A DNA stretch of 45,124 nucleotides from Bacillota bacterium (GTDB taxonomy: Bacteria; Bacillota; Clostridia; Oscillospirales; Ruminococcaceae): positions 1 to 45,124 of the forward strand of contig JAEWBS010000078.1 in assembly GCA_023391005.1 (NCBI GenBank). Reading direction: 5' to 3'. Within the stretch, counting starts at the first letter, position 1; the number at the start of each line of letters is the position of its first letter. Both the position numbers and the translations under genes were made by a program. This document shows positions 8,341-16,609 of this stretch, piece by piece. The notes under the pieces are model-generated. The model had not been told where the DNA came from. It ran no database searches and saw only the letters and a list, made by a program, of their open reading frames with translations.

Positions 8341-9402
8341 ATGAAATATGCCATTATCGGATGCGGCAGAATTGCCCGAAATCATCTGGCGGCTGCCGTC
8401 GCGCGCGACCTTGACCTTGTGGCGGTGTGCGATCTTTTACCCGACGCAATGCATCGGCTGTTGACTGAGAACGACCAAGCTGCCATGCGTTGCCCCGCGC
8501 GGTACACCGACCACCGGCGCATGTTGGCCGAGACGTCCCCTCAGCTTGTTGCCATCGCGACCGATTCGGGCGCGCACGCGCAAATCGCGCTCGACTGTAT
8601 CGCGGCGGGATCGCATATCATCCTAGAAAAGCCGATGGCCATGTCGCTTAGCGACGCCGACCGCATTATAAACGCGGCTCAGGCGGCGGGCGTCAAGGTC
8701 GCGGTCTGCCATCAGAACCGCTTTAATAATACCTCTCAGGCGCTCTATAAGGCGGTTTGTGATCATCGGTTCGGCAAAATTTCGCACGCGGCGGTGTCGA
8801 TTCGTTGGAATCGGGGCGCAAACTATTACCGACAGGCCGCGTGGCGCGGGCGCTGGCAGAGCGACGGCGGCGCGCTGATGAACCAGTGCATTCACGGCAT
8901 CGATCTGCTGCGCTGGCTGATGGGCGGCGATGTCAGCCGGGTTTACGGCGTTTGCCGCAACCGCCTTCACCCCTTTATCGAGGCGGAGGATGTCGGGGTG
9001 GCCGTGCTCAGCTTTAAAGACGGCGCGGTCGCCACGATCGAGGGTAGCACCAACATCTTCCCTGAGAATCTTGAAGAGACGCTTTGCATCTTCGGCGAGC
9101 GGGGAACGGTCAAGTTGGGGGGCCAATCTGCCGGGCGCATCGAACACTGGCGCTTTGCCGACGGTCTGCCGTCGCCGGAAATCTCCGAGCGCATCCAGAC
9201 GGTTTATGGAAACGGCCATCTGCGGCTTTATGACGATATGTTAGCTGCCATCCGGCACAATAGAGCCCCGCTCATCGACGCAAAAGAGGGGCGCGCCGCA
9301 TTGGAGCTGGTGCTGGCGATTTATAAGAGCCAAAAGGATGGCAGGGTGGTACAACTGCCGTTGTCGGATTTTTCTTCCGTCGATATGACCGGAACATTTT
9401 AA
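8341..9402 (+). CDS. Gfo/Idh/MocA oxidoreductase (WbpB-like)
   Basis: 353 residues. The N-terminal NAD(P)-binding fold shows AIIGCGRIARNHLAA and the family signature EKPMAMSLSDADRI (lysine of the EKP motif). The C-terminal alpha/beta domain includes GGALMNQCIHGIDLLRWLMG with the conserved HxxD-like helix. The family oxidises or reduces sugar hydroxyls; next to a UDP-HexNAc 6-dehydrogenase the parallel is WbpB, which makes a 3-keto UDP-sugar acid (known in Pseudomonas; inference here). It starts 9 nt after the upstream stop, with AGGAAA as ribosome binding site. Confidence 0.9.
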   Translation: MKYAIIGCGRIARNHLAAAVARDLDLVAVCDLLPDAMHRLLTENDQAAMRCPARYTDHRRMLAETSPQLVAIATDSGAHAQIALDCIAAGSHIILEKPMAMSLSDADRIINAAQAAGVKVAVCHQNRFNNTSQALYKAVCDHRFGKISHAAVSIRWNRGANYYRQAAWRGRWQSDGGALMNQCIHGIDLLRWLMGGDVSRVYGVCRNRLHPFIEAEDVGVAVLSFKDGAVATIEGSTNIFPENLEETLCIFGERGTVKLGGQSAGRIEHWRFADGLPSPEISERIQTVYGNGHLRLYDDMLAAIRHNRAPLIDAKEGRAALELVLAIYKSQKDGRVVQLPLSDFSSVDMTGTF

Positions 9403-9423
9403 AAATAAGGAAGGCCAATTAGA

Positions 9424-10953
9424 ATGCAAAAAAAAGCGGCGTTTGATACGGCGGGCGGACAGGTGTTGTTGCTGTCCGCCTTTACGCTGCTGGTCAAAGC
9501 GGTTGGGTTTGTAAAACAGGCAGTTATCGCCGCGTATTTTGGCGCGGGTGGCGCGACCGACGTGTTTTTTGTGGCGTCCGACTTTTTTGCCGATCTCTCG
9601 GCCATCTTTTTTTCGCCGCTGGCCATCGTATTTTTAACGGCTTACGACCTGCGCACAGCGCATGAGGGCCGATCTAGCGCCAATGCCTTTGCGGTCAGAA
9701 CGCTGCTGGCCTTTAGCTTGCTTGCAGCGGTCGCAGCGGCGCTTTTCGCCTGCTTTGCACAGGTTGCCGCGCGGCTGCTGGGTTTTGGCTTTTCAGCGAC
9801 GCTTCAATCTCAGTTAACCTATCTGCTGCGGCTGTTATCGCCGCTAATTGTTTTTTATTGCGCGGCGGCGCTTTTGACCGCGCTGTTACAGGCGCAGAAG
9901 CATTTTTTGCCGTCGCAGGGGCGCGGGCTGGTGCGCAGTGTGGCCCTAATGGCGGCGGTGTGGCTGCTATATGGACGTCTGGGGGCAGGGGCGCTGGTGG
10001 CGGGTATGCTGGCCGCCCTACTGCTCGAAACGGCCTATCTGTGCTGGGCGGCCCGAAAAAGCCTTGTCCGTTTGCCGTCCGGTGGGTCAAATGGAGAGAT
10101 GACCGAACACAAAAGGTTGATGATGGCGGCCTTCCCGCTCGTGCTCAGCTACGCTGCCGCGGAGGTTTCTCACATTGTGGACAAGGCCATCGCGTCACGC
10201 CTGCAGGAGGGGGCCGTCTCGGCGCTCAGCTATGCGCAGGTGCTACAAGGCTTTGCGGCGGCGCTACTGGTTAGTAATGTGGGGGCGGTAACCTTTTCGC
10301 ATTTTTCTGAAAAATCCGCCCACAGCGACCGCGAAGGGCTGCTGCAATCGCTTTGCCGCGCCGCCGAGCTGCTGGTTTTGCTGCTGCTACCGGTCAGTAT
10401 CATCGCGGCTGCGGCGTCGCCGCAACTGGTGCGGCTGGTCTATGCGCGCGGAAGCTTTGATGCGCGCGCGCTCGCCGCAACGGCGCAGGCCTTCTCGGGC
10501 TATGCGGCGGGGCTGGTCGGCCTTTCGCTTCAAACGGTCTTTCTGCGGGGGCTTTACGCGATTGGCAACACCCGGCTGCCGCTGAAAATCGGACTGTGGT
10601 CCATCGTCTTGAACATCTCGCTGAGCTGGGTGCTGTCGGGGCTGTTAGGGGTGGGGGGAATCGCGTTGGCCAGCGCGGCCTCCTACTTTTTGGGCGCTGC
10701 TATGTCCGCCGCGGTGCTGCAAGGGCGGCGGGTGCTGGCCAATGGCAAAGCGGTAGCCGCTGCCGGACTGGTTTGTGCCTGCTGCGTGGCGCTTTTGAGT
10801 CGGTTATCGGTGCGATCCGCCCTTTGGGCATGCATGTTGTTGGGGTGTTTTGGTATAAGCAGCTACTTTCTGACGCTGCTGCTGCTGCGGGAGCCCAACG
10901 CCATAGCGCTGACGCGACTGCTGTTACGGCAAAAGGGCACAAAACGTATTTAG
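9424..10953 (+). CDS. MurJ/MviN-type lipid-linked flippase
   Basis: 509 residues with about 14 predicted membrane helices, a MOP-superfamily protein. The N-terminal GFVKQAVIAAYFGAGGATDVFFVASDF is the characteristic first-helix region of MurJ (lipid II flippase). Its position after two nucleotide-sugar genes suggests it could flip a lipid-linked oligosaccharide instead of, or besides, lipid II. The ATG is preceded by AAGGAAGG about 9 nt upstream; it begins 21 nt after the Gfo/Idh gene. The gene is very rich in Ala and Leu. No terminator was seen in the 160 nt that follow. Confidence 0.88.
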   Translation: MQKKAAFDTAGGQVLLLSAFTLLVKAVGFVKQAVIAAYFGAGGATDVFFVASDFFADLSAIFFSPLAIVFLTAYDLRTAHEGRSSANAFAVRTLLAFSLLAAVAAALFACFAQVAARLLGFGFSATLQSQLTYLLRLLSPLIVFYCAAALLTALLQAQKHFLPSQGRGLVRSVALMAAVWLLYGRLGAGALVAGMLAALLLETAYLCWAARKSLVRLPSGGSNGEMTEHKRLMMAAFPLVLSYAAAEVSHIVDKAIASRLQEGAVSALSYAQVLQGFAAALLVSNVGAVTFSHFSEKSAHSDREGLLQSLCRAAELLVLLLLPVSIIAAAASPQLVRLVYARGSFDARALAATAQAFSGYAAGLVGLSLQTVFLRGLYAIGNTRLPLKIGLWSIVLNISLSWVLSGLLGVGGIALASAASYFLGAAMSAAVLQGRRVLANGKAVAAAGLVCACCVALLSRLSVRSALWACMLLGCFGISSYFLTLLLLREPNAIALTRLLLRQKGTKRI

Positions 10954-11113
10954 ATTCGTATAACGCGCAAAATACCTGTATCACCCGAACCACACTTGTA
11001 AATCAAACTCATTCGCCCCACCGCACGCGTATCGTGGCTGCCAAGGCGTTTAAAAAGCTTGACCAAAACTTTAATCTGTGCGATTCTTCACTGTCTGGAA
11101 CCAGACACAGAAA

Positions 11114-12130
11114 TCAATCCGCATAAAGCGGCAGCGCCACCTCGCGGCAAAAAGCGTCCTGCGCCACAAGCAATTCTTTCAGCTCATCAGGTCCCATATA
11201 ATGCAGCGAAAGCCCCGCCTTCTCATGGTCCTTAATACACTTTTCATCCGCCATTGTCTTTTTAAAGGCATCAATATAAAAATCAAGCGCGGCCTGCGGA
11301 GTCCCGACCGGCGCGACAAGCGCACGCGCGCTGCCATACCATCCATCGATTAGGCCAAGCTCCTTCATGGTCGGCAGGTCGGGGTAACGGTCCAGCCGGT
11401 TTTCCGCATAGACGGCCAACATACGTAGCGTAATATTTTCTCCCGTTACCCGCGCGGTGATATCGCCAACCTTCGCAACCGCGAAATCTACCTTATCCTC
11501 TTGCAGCGCCAACATCTGGTCGGCCGTGCCCTCATAAGGCACCGCTTTGTAGTCAAATCCGGCCGCTTTGGCAAATAACTGTGCGCCGGTGTGGTCAGAG
11601 GCGCGATTGCCGTTGGTCGCGCATTTAAGCTGACCGCTCTCTTTACAGGCGTCGATCAGCTCCTGAAGGGTTTTATAGGGGCTGTCCTTCGATACAACAA
11701 CCACCGACGGCTCGGAAAGATGATTGCAGATTGGCTCGACCCGCGTAATCGTAAAGGGCGAATCGGGCTCAAGCGCCAGCGTCGTAAAGGTGGGCAGATT
11801 GATAAAGCCGATGGTGTAGCCATCCGGCTTGGCGCGCGCCAGCGCTGTAAAACCGATTTTGCCGTCCGCGCCCTCCAGATTTTCGATAGCCAGTATCTGG
11901 CCCACATATTTATAGGCGTTGGCCAGCAGCAGGCGGGCGCTGATGTCGGTGCCCGAGCCGGGCGGATACGCGACAATGACCTTGATCTCCCGGTCGGGCG
12001 CCCATGTTCCGACTGCCGAGGATGCCGGATCCGACGCACGGTCCGACGCCACGTCCGGGCCGGTGTTTCGGCAGGCAACGGCGACCGGCAGCATCATGAC
12101 GGCAAGCGCAATCAAAATGATCTTTTTCAT
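11114..12130 (-). CDS. Tripartite tricarboxylate transporter substrate-binding lipoprotein (TctC/Bug)
   Basis: 338 residues. The N-terminal signal peptide ends in the lipobox VAVAC, so it should be a lipoprotein on the outer face of the membrane. The IKVIVAYPPGSGTDISARLL start of the mature fold, ENLEGADGKIG and the ARAKPDGYTIGF segment are hallmark Bug/TctC regions, which bind carboxylates such as citrate. TctA and TctB membrane partners are not adjacent, so it is an orphan receptor. Start ATG 12130 lies about 10 nt after AGAGGGA; a TTG 6 nt earlier is less likely. Confidence 0.92.
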   Translation of the reverse strand: MKKIILIALAVMMLPVAVACRNTGPDVASDRASDPASSAVGTWAPDREIKVIVAYPPGSGTDISARLLLANAYKYVGQILAIENLEGADGKIGFTALARAKPDGYTIGFINLPTFTTLALEPDSPFTITRVEPICNHLSEPSVVVVSKDSPYKTLQELIDACKESGQLKCATNGNRASDHTGAQLFAKAAGFDYKAVPYEGTADQMLALQEDKVDFAVAKVGDITARVTGENITLRMLAVYAENRLDRYPDLPTMKELGLIDGWYGSARALVAPVGTPQAALDFYIDAFKKTMADEKCIKDHEKAGLSLHYMGPDELKELLVAQDAFCREVALPLYAD

Positions 12131-12249
12131 GTGCAATACATCCCTCTTTAATATGTCGCAGCACCTCGGCCAAAGATAGGCTGTGCATATCCCAACGTTA
12201 TTTAAAACTCAAGCTGCGTTTATATTTCCCTGTTGCAAAGCTGAAATAC

Positions 12250-12301
12250 AAATATAAATGCGATGACCGCTTTTATCGTCACGGTCATCGCATTTATATT
12301 T
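12250..12301. terminator. Bidirectional hairpin between tctC-like gene and small ORF
   Basis: A 20-bp inverted repeat (12250-12269 and 12282-12301) with arms AAATATAAATGCGATGACCG and its complement. A/T-rich flanks on both sides. On the minus strand it lies downstream of the 28-aa ORF, so it probably terminates that transcript. Confidence 0.7.
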
Positions 12302-12334
12302 GTTATGCATCATTTGTCGCCGGTTTTTGCAAAC

Positions 12335-12421
12335 TTAACTCAGATATAAACTGCCCAGCACCGCGCCAAGCCCCGAAAGGGCTATCATCAGCGCGAGAAC
12401 CAACGCGACCACCCTTTTCAC
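12335..12421 (-). CDS. 28-residue single-helix membrane peptide
   Basis: A GTG-started ORF reading MKRVVALVLALM, continuing IALSGLGAVL and ending GSLYLS. It is a basic start followed by one hydrophobic helix. AGAGGTG lies 5 nt before the GTG, a strong ribosome binding site, and a perfect TATAAT (minus strand, plus positions 12450-12455) lies upstream with TTGACT 20 nt before it, a longer spacer than ideal. The hairpin at 12250-12301 would terminate it. Function unknown; it could be a small membrane protein or a toxin-like peptide. Confidence 0.6.
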   Translation of the reverse strand: MKRVVALVLALMIALSGLGAVLGSLYLS

Positions 12422-12550
12422 AACGTCACCTCTTACCCTGTTTTTCTAATGCTATTATACTAACAAATAAGCAAATTTAAGTCAAATATCCTGAATCGAT
12501 TGTAAAATTGCCCGCTCACCGCAGATAAAATATTAAAAACTTTTATTTTT

Positions 12551-12579
12551 TTGACTTGATGGGAAAAATCGGGTAAAAT
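12551..12579 (+). promoter_or_regulatory. Sigma-A promoter of trxA
   Basis: TTGACT (12551-12556), 17-nt spacer, TAAAAT (12574-12579). Confidence 0.85.
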
Positions 12580-12612
12580 ATAGAGACTGATATTAGCAAA
12601 GGAGGCTTTAAA

Positions 12613-12921
12613 ATGTCTGTTATGGTCGTTACAAAAGACAACTTTCAAAAAGAGGTGCTGGAATCCGACATCCCGGTGCTGCTCGATTTCTGGGCGCCCT
12701 GGTGCGGCCCCTGCCGAATGGTCTCTCCGCTCGTCGATGAGATTGCGGATGAGGTTTCCGACGCTAAGGTGGGTAAGATCAACGTCGATGAGCAGCCCGA
12801 GCTGGCGGCACAGTTCAAAATCATGAGCATTCCGACGCTGGTTGTGGTCAGGGACGGAAAGGTCGCATCCACCAGCGTGGGCGCAAAGCCCAAGGCGGAC
12901 ATTCTCAACATGCTTAAATAA
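12613..12921 (+). CDS. trxA: Thioredoxin
   Basis: 102 residues, the usual thioredoxin length. The redox-active WCGPC motif is at residues 30-34 within FWAPWCGPCRMVSPL, with the buried Asp 25 in LLDF and the cis-proline motif SIPTL near residue 75. It is a cytosolic disulfide reductase working with thioredoxin reductase, which is not nearby. AAAGGAGG precedes the ATG by 7 nt. It has its own promoter and a terminator at 12934. Confidence 0.98.
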   Translation: MSVMVVTKDNFQKEVLESDIPVLLDFWAPWCGPCRMVSPLVDEIADEVSDAKVGKINVDEQPELAAQFKIMSIPTLVVVRDGKVASTSVGAKPKADILNMLK

Positions 12922-12933
12922 AGTGCGGAAGAT

Positions 12934-12966
12934 CAGGCGGAGGGCGGAGCCTTCCGCCTGTTTTCT
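12934..12966 (+). terminator. Terminator after trxA
   Basis: CAGGCGGA (12934-12941) pairs with TCCGCCTG (12953-12960), followed by TTTTCTC. Confidence 0.75.
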
Positions 12967-13012
12967 CAATGCCGTCCTTTGTACCTGAAATATAAACCGG
13001 AGGAATTTTATT

Positions 13013-13234
13013 GTGAGAGCGTTTTTCCCTTTAAGCGCCAAGGCCTACGATATAAAGTCGCTGCTGATTGTCGCGCTTATCTACATTGCCATATCGGTTA
13101 TCAGCGGTTTCGCGCTGGGGCTGATCAGCTGGATACCGCTGGTCGGCAAGATTTTTAGCATCGTCTCGCAATTAATCGATTTTTATTGCCTGAGCGGCAT
13201 TGTTGTCGCGGCAATTATCTGCTTTAAAATTTAA
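13013..13234 (+). CDS. Small two-helix membrane protein, unknown function
   Basis: 73 residues with a GTG start, preceded by GGAGGA 8 nt upstream. Two hydrophobic stretches (roughly residues 16-40 and 46-70) are separated by a short SWIPLVGKI turn, which resembles small YqaE/DUF4870-like membrane proteins, although I cannot assign a family. It lies after the trxA terminator and before the chemoreceptor promoter, so it is probably its own unit. Confidence 0.7.
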   Translation: MRAFFPLSAKAYDIKSLLIVALIYIAISVISGFALGLISWIPLVGKIFSIVSQLIDFYCLSGIVVAAIICFKI

Positions 13235-13320
13235 ATGCCGACTATTTATGTCAGGACGTTCAATTTGCGGGTTTTATTTTGTTATCTATTTACAATATTG
13301 GTCACATTTTTAAAAACATT

Positions 13321-13349
13321 TTGCCTTTTTAATCATGACGGACTATAAT
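13321..13349 (+). promoter_or_regulatory. Sigma-A promoter of the chemoreceptor gene
   Basis: TTGCCT (13321-13326), 17-nt spacer, TATAAT (13344-13349). It is a housekeeping-type promoter and not the sigma-28 type often seen for chemotaxis genes. Confidence 0.75.
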
Positions 13350-13394
13350 AAAAGAATAAAACCTCGAAAAAATTGACCAACTGGGGTGAATGCC

Positions 13395-15524
13395 GTGAAA
13401 ATGAAAAAGGCCATGAAAAAGCTCTCCTTCGCCATCCCCGCAAAAATTATTGCCTGTATTTTGCTGGTCATGATTTTAATGGTTTCAGTTCTGGCAGCGG
13501 CCTTAACCAATTTGACCAACGGTATGATCGAAAATCAGGTCGGTTTTTTGGCCAACAAAAACGCCGCCATAGCAGGGGAATATTTGCAGGCGCTGCAAAA
13601 TGTCTCGGTCGCTATGTCGCGCGAATTTGAGCGGTACACGCTGCTCGACAACGCCAACGCCGAGATGATGATCAAAAAATCGCTACACGCGGCGCTGGAT
13701 GATCCGCGCATTTTCTCGGCCTATTTCGCGGCGGAGCCGAACAAATACTTCCCGAACACGCCAAACGGGCTGTCCTATTACGTCTATCGCGACGGCGACA
13801 GCAGCATCCTTGACGTCGCCAACGATTACGCCGTCTACCGCGAGGGAGACTATTACGCCGCGACCAAAGAAAAGCGCGCGTCGCATGTGACCGAGCCGTA
13901 TTCCTATACGCTTTCAAACGGCGAAACGGTTTGGCTTGTCACCATCAGCAACCCCATTCTCGACCACAACGGCGCGTTTATCGGCGTTGCCAACTGTGAT
14001 ATTCAAACCGACGCCTTAAACAGCCTGCCTTACGATACCAACAACTATAAAACGGCTTATAGCTTTATCTTGACCAACAACAGCAACCATGTCACCCATA
14101 CCGTCGACCACGCGCTGTTCGGAACGGCGTTTGAACCGGGCAGTACCGAGGCATTGACGGCGATTGCCACCGGGCAGGGGCATATGCATACCACCGAGAA
14201 CCGCATCTTCGGCGGCACGGCTATCGAGATTTTTGAACCGATCAACATCGAGGGGCTTGATCAACACTGGTCCAGTGCCTTTGTGGTCAACCGCTCCGAG
14301 GCGATGGCCGCGACCTATCAGGTCATACTGCTGATCATGGCAATTGCGACGGGCGCCATTGTGGCGTTCGCGGTTTTGTCGGCGCTGCTGCTGCGCAAAT
14401 CGCTGCGTCCGGTGGTGGATATCGTCCTTTTTTCGCAGAAACTGGGTCAGGGCGATCTTGCCGCCGAGATCAATATCAAAGAGGATAATGAGCTGGGCGA
14501 TATCGCCGCGAGCCTTAAGCACACCGCCGCCACGCTGCAAAGCTATGTCGGCGAGATCTCTCGCATTTTGGGCGAGATTGCGCGGTGCAACCTGAACATT
14601 ACGCCAAACGTCGATTTCTCGGGCGATTTTGTGCCGATCAACACGGCGATTACCGAGATTATCGACGCCATGAACGAGACGATGCGGCATATTCAGACCG
14701 CGTCGGATCAGGTCTCGTCGGGGTCCAGCCAAATCTCAAGCGGCGCGCAGGCATTGTCTCAGGGCGCGACCGAACAGGCCGCCGCCATCGAGCAGCTTTC
14801 AGCCTCGATCAATGAGGTTTCGCGCGGCATCCAGAACAACGCGGCACAGGTGCACGAGGCTGCCGACTACGTCGATGAGGCCGTACAGGGCATCGAAGAA
14901 AGCAACGAGCACATGGAGAAGATGCTGCAATCGATGACATCCATCAACCAGTCCTCAGGCCAGATCGGCAAAATCATCAAGGTGATTGAGGATATCGCAT
15001 TCCAGACCAATATCTTGGCCCTCAACGCGGCGATTGAGGCCGCCCGCGCCGGCGAGGCCGGAAAGGGCTTTGCCGTTGTTGCCGACGAGGTGCGCAGTCT
15101 CGCGAGCAAATCTGCCGAGGCCGCGAAGCAGACCAATCTGCTGATCAACAGCTCGGTCAACGAGGTCTTACAGGGCTCTAAAATTGCGCAGGAGACGGCC
15201 AAATCGCTCAAGGCGGTCGCCGAAAAATCGTTGAAGGTAAAGACGAATATTCAAGAGATCAACCGTTCCTCAGCCGAGCAGGCGCAGGCCATCGTGCAGA
15301 TTACGCAGGGCGTCGATCAGGTCTCGATGGTGGTGCAGACCAACTCCGCCACAGCCCAGCAGAGCGCCGCCGCCAGCGAGGAGTTGTTCGGCCAGTCTGA
15401 AATGCTGCATCAGGAGATTCGCAAGTTTAAGCTTCGTCAGGACAGCGCCACAGAAACGGCACCCGTTACAACGAATGCCCTCAAGGAATCGGACGCTTTT
15501 GTCTCATCTTCTTCAAAATATTAA
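13395..15524 (+). CDS. Methyl-accepting chemotaxis protein with extracellular Cache domain
   Basis: 709 residues. A membrane helix at about 18-40, an extracellular region of about 260 residues of Cache type (includes NGLSYYVYRDGDSS and TISNPILDHNGAFIGVANCD), a second membrane helix near 310-335, a HAMP domain and a C-terminal signalling domain with the conserved hairpin tip IEDIAFQTNILALNAAIEAA. Methylation-helix glutamates are plentiful. It senses a ligand outside the cell and signals to CheA. No che or flagellar genes are nearby. The GTG at 13395 is chosen because GGGGTG lies 6 nt upstream. Confidence 0.93.
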   Translation: MKMKKAMKKLSFAIPAKIIACILLVMILMVSVLAAALTNLTNGMIENQVGFLANKNAAIAGEYLQALQNVSVAMSREFERYTLLDNANAEMMIKKSLHAALDDPRIFSAYFAAEPNKYFPNTPNGLSYYVYRDGDSSILDVANDYAVYREGDYYAATKEKRASHVTEPYSYTLSNGETVWLVTISNPILDHNGAFIGVANCDIQTDALNSLPYDTNNYKTAYSFILTNNSNHVTHTVDHALFGTAFEPGSTEALTAIATGQGHMHTTENRIFGGTAIEIFEPINIEGLDQHWSSAFVVNRSEAMAATYQVILLIMAIATGAIVAFAVLSALLLRKSLRPVVDIVLFSQKLGQGDLAAEINIKEDNELGDIAASLKHTAATLQSYVGEISRILGEIARCNLNITPNVDFSGDFVPINTAITEIIDAMNETMRHIQTASDQVSSGSSQISSGAQALSQGATEQAAAIEQLSASINEVSRGIQNNAAQVHEAADYVDEAVQGIEESNEHMEKMLQSMTSINQSSGQIGKIIKVIEDIAFQTNILALNAAIEAARAGEAGKGFAVVADEVRSLASKSAEAAKQTNLLINSSVNEVLQGSKIAQETAKSLKAVAEKSLKVKTNIQEINRSSAEQAQAIVQITQGVDQVSMVVQTNSATAQQSAAASEELFGQSEMLHQEIRKFKLRQDSATETAPVTTNALKESDAFVSSSSKY

Positions 15525-15533
15525 ATATGCGTG

Positions 15534-15567
15534 AAATCCCCCGCCTTGGCTTAAGGCGGGGGATTTT
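15534..15567 (+). terminator. Terminator after the chemoreceptor
   Basis: AAATCCCCCGCCTT (15534-15547), loop ggctt, AAGGCGGGGGATTT (15553-15566): a perfect 14-bp stem ending in a T-run. It may also serve the convergent LysR gene. Confidence 0.9.
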
Positions 15568-15608
15568 GTGGGCCGTCAGTCAACCGACTTGACGCAAGGC
15601 GGCAGTAT

Positions 15609-16499
15609 TTAAGTATCCTGCCCGCCGCTTTGCTGCGAAAAGAAGGCCTGCCATTCATCGAGAAACAGCGATTCCTTTAAAAAGACATAATTAAATTCCC
15701 TCTGTGCCTGCATGCTCTCGAGCCGCAGCTTTTTTATTTTACCGCTCGTCAGTTCGGCGCTTACCACCGGCTCATATAGAAATGCAAGGCCGATTCGATC
15801 ACAGACCAGCTGCTTGATCACCGCAAAATCGCTGACGACGGTGGTTTGCGCAATGCTTTCAAACGAGTAGTTCTGCTGCTTTAAAAGCTGCTCGAAAATA
15901 GCGCGTGTACCCGAGCCCGGCTCGCGGATAATGATGTTCTGCGTGATGATGTCGTCGAGATTGAGGTTTTTGTCGGCCAGCGGATGATCGGCCGCGCACA
16001 CGCCGATAAACGCCTCGTTCTTGTACAGCCGGTACCCATATTTGGACTTGTCGAAAAAGCCCTCTACCACCGCGAAGTCAAGCTCGCCGCGCTCAAGCAG
16101 CTCAAGCAGCGTTTGAGTGTTATCGACGAGCAGCTTTAGGCGGCGGTCGGGGTTCTCTCGCAGATAAGCGCTGATCGTTGGCCCGATGACAAATTCGCCG
16201 ATCGTCTTGGTCGCCCCGACCCGCATGACCGGCTTCTCGCCCTCGCTCTGACGCATGCGTTCCTGTATGCGCTGGCTGTTATAGGCCATTGAGAGCGCAA
16301 AGTCGCGCAGCTGTCTGCCCTGCGGCGTCAGCGACAGCGTTTTGCCAATGTAAGAAAACAGCTTACAGTTGTAGGCCTCCTCAAGATAGCGGATATGCTG
16401 CGTTACGGTGGGTTGCGTCACGTTGAGGTGCTGCGCGGTGCGGGTATAATTCATCTCGCGGCAAAGAGTCAAAAAGGTTTCGATTCTGAAATCCAGCAT
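15609..16499 (-). CDS. LysR family transcriptional regulator
   Basis: 296 residues. N-terminal winged helix-turn-helix: FLTLCREMNYTRTAQHLNV followed by TQPTVTQHIRYLEE, the LysR signature; then a periplasmic-binding-like effector domain from about residue 90. Divergent from a YeiH-type gene, the arrangement known for YeiE/YeiH and CmbR-like sulfur regulators, so it probably controls that gene. The ATG at 16499 lies after AGGTAAC. The 110-nt intergenic region is very AT-rich and contains a dyad at 16540-16561. Confidence 0.92.
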   Translation of the reverse strand: MLDFRIETFLTLCREMNYTRTAQHLNVTQPTVTQHIRYLEEAYNCKLFSYIGKTLSLTPQGRQLRDFALSMAYNSQRIQERMRQSEGEKPVMRVGATKTIGEFVIGPTISAYLRENPDRRLKLLVDNTQTLLELLERGELDFAVVEGFFDKSKYGYRLYKNEAFIGVCAADHPLADKNLNLDDIITQNIIIREPGSGTRAIFEQLLKQQNYSFESIAQTTVVSDFAVIKQLVCDRIGLAFLYEPVVSAELTSGKIKKLRLESMQAQREFNYVFLKESLFLDEWQAFFSQQSGGQDT

Positions 16500-16539
16500 T
16501 TTAGTTACCTATAATTATTTTATATTGTACAATAAGTAT

Positions 16540-16561
16540 TTATAATTTTATTTTATTATAA
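16540..16561. promoter_or_regulatory. Candidate LysR operator
   Basis: TTATAAT (16540-16546), 8-nt spacer, ATTATAA (16555-16561): a dyad centred between the divergent genes, upstream of a TATAAT at 16570-16575 that could serve the YeiH gene. The AT richness makes a chance match possible. Confidence 0.4.
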
Positions 16562-16609
16562 TTTTGCGTTATAATCAAGCCCAACGACAGATTTAAAGGA
16601 GAAGTTTAA

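Noticed and set aside
9858..10274. Plus-strand ORF of 138 codons within the MurJ-type gene
   Set aside because: It is an out-of-frame, Gly/Ala/Arg-rich shadow of the membrane protein gene.
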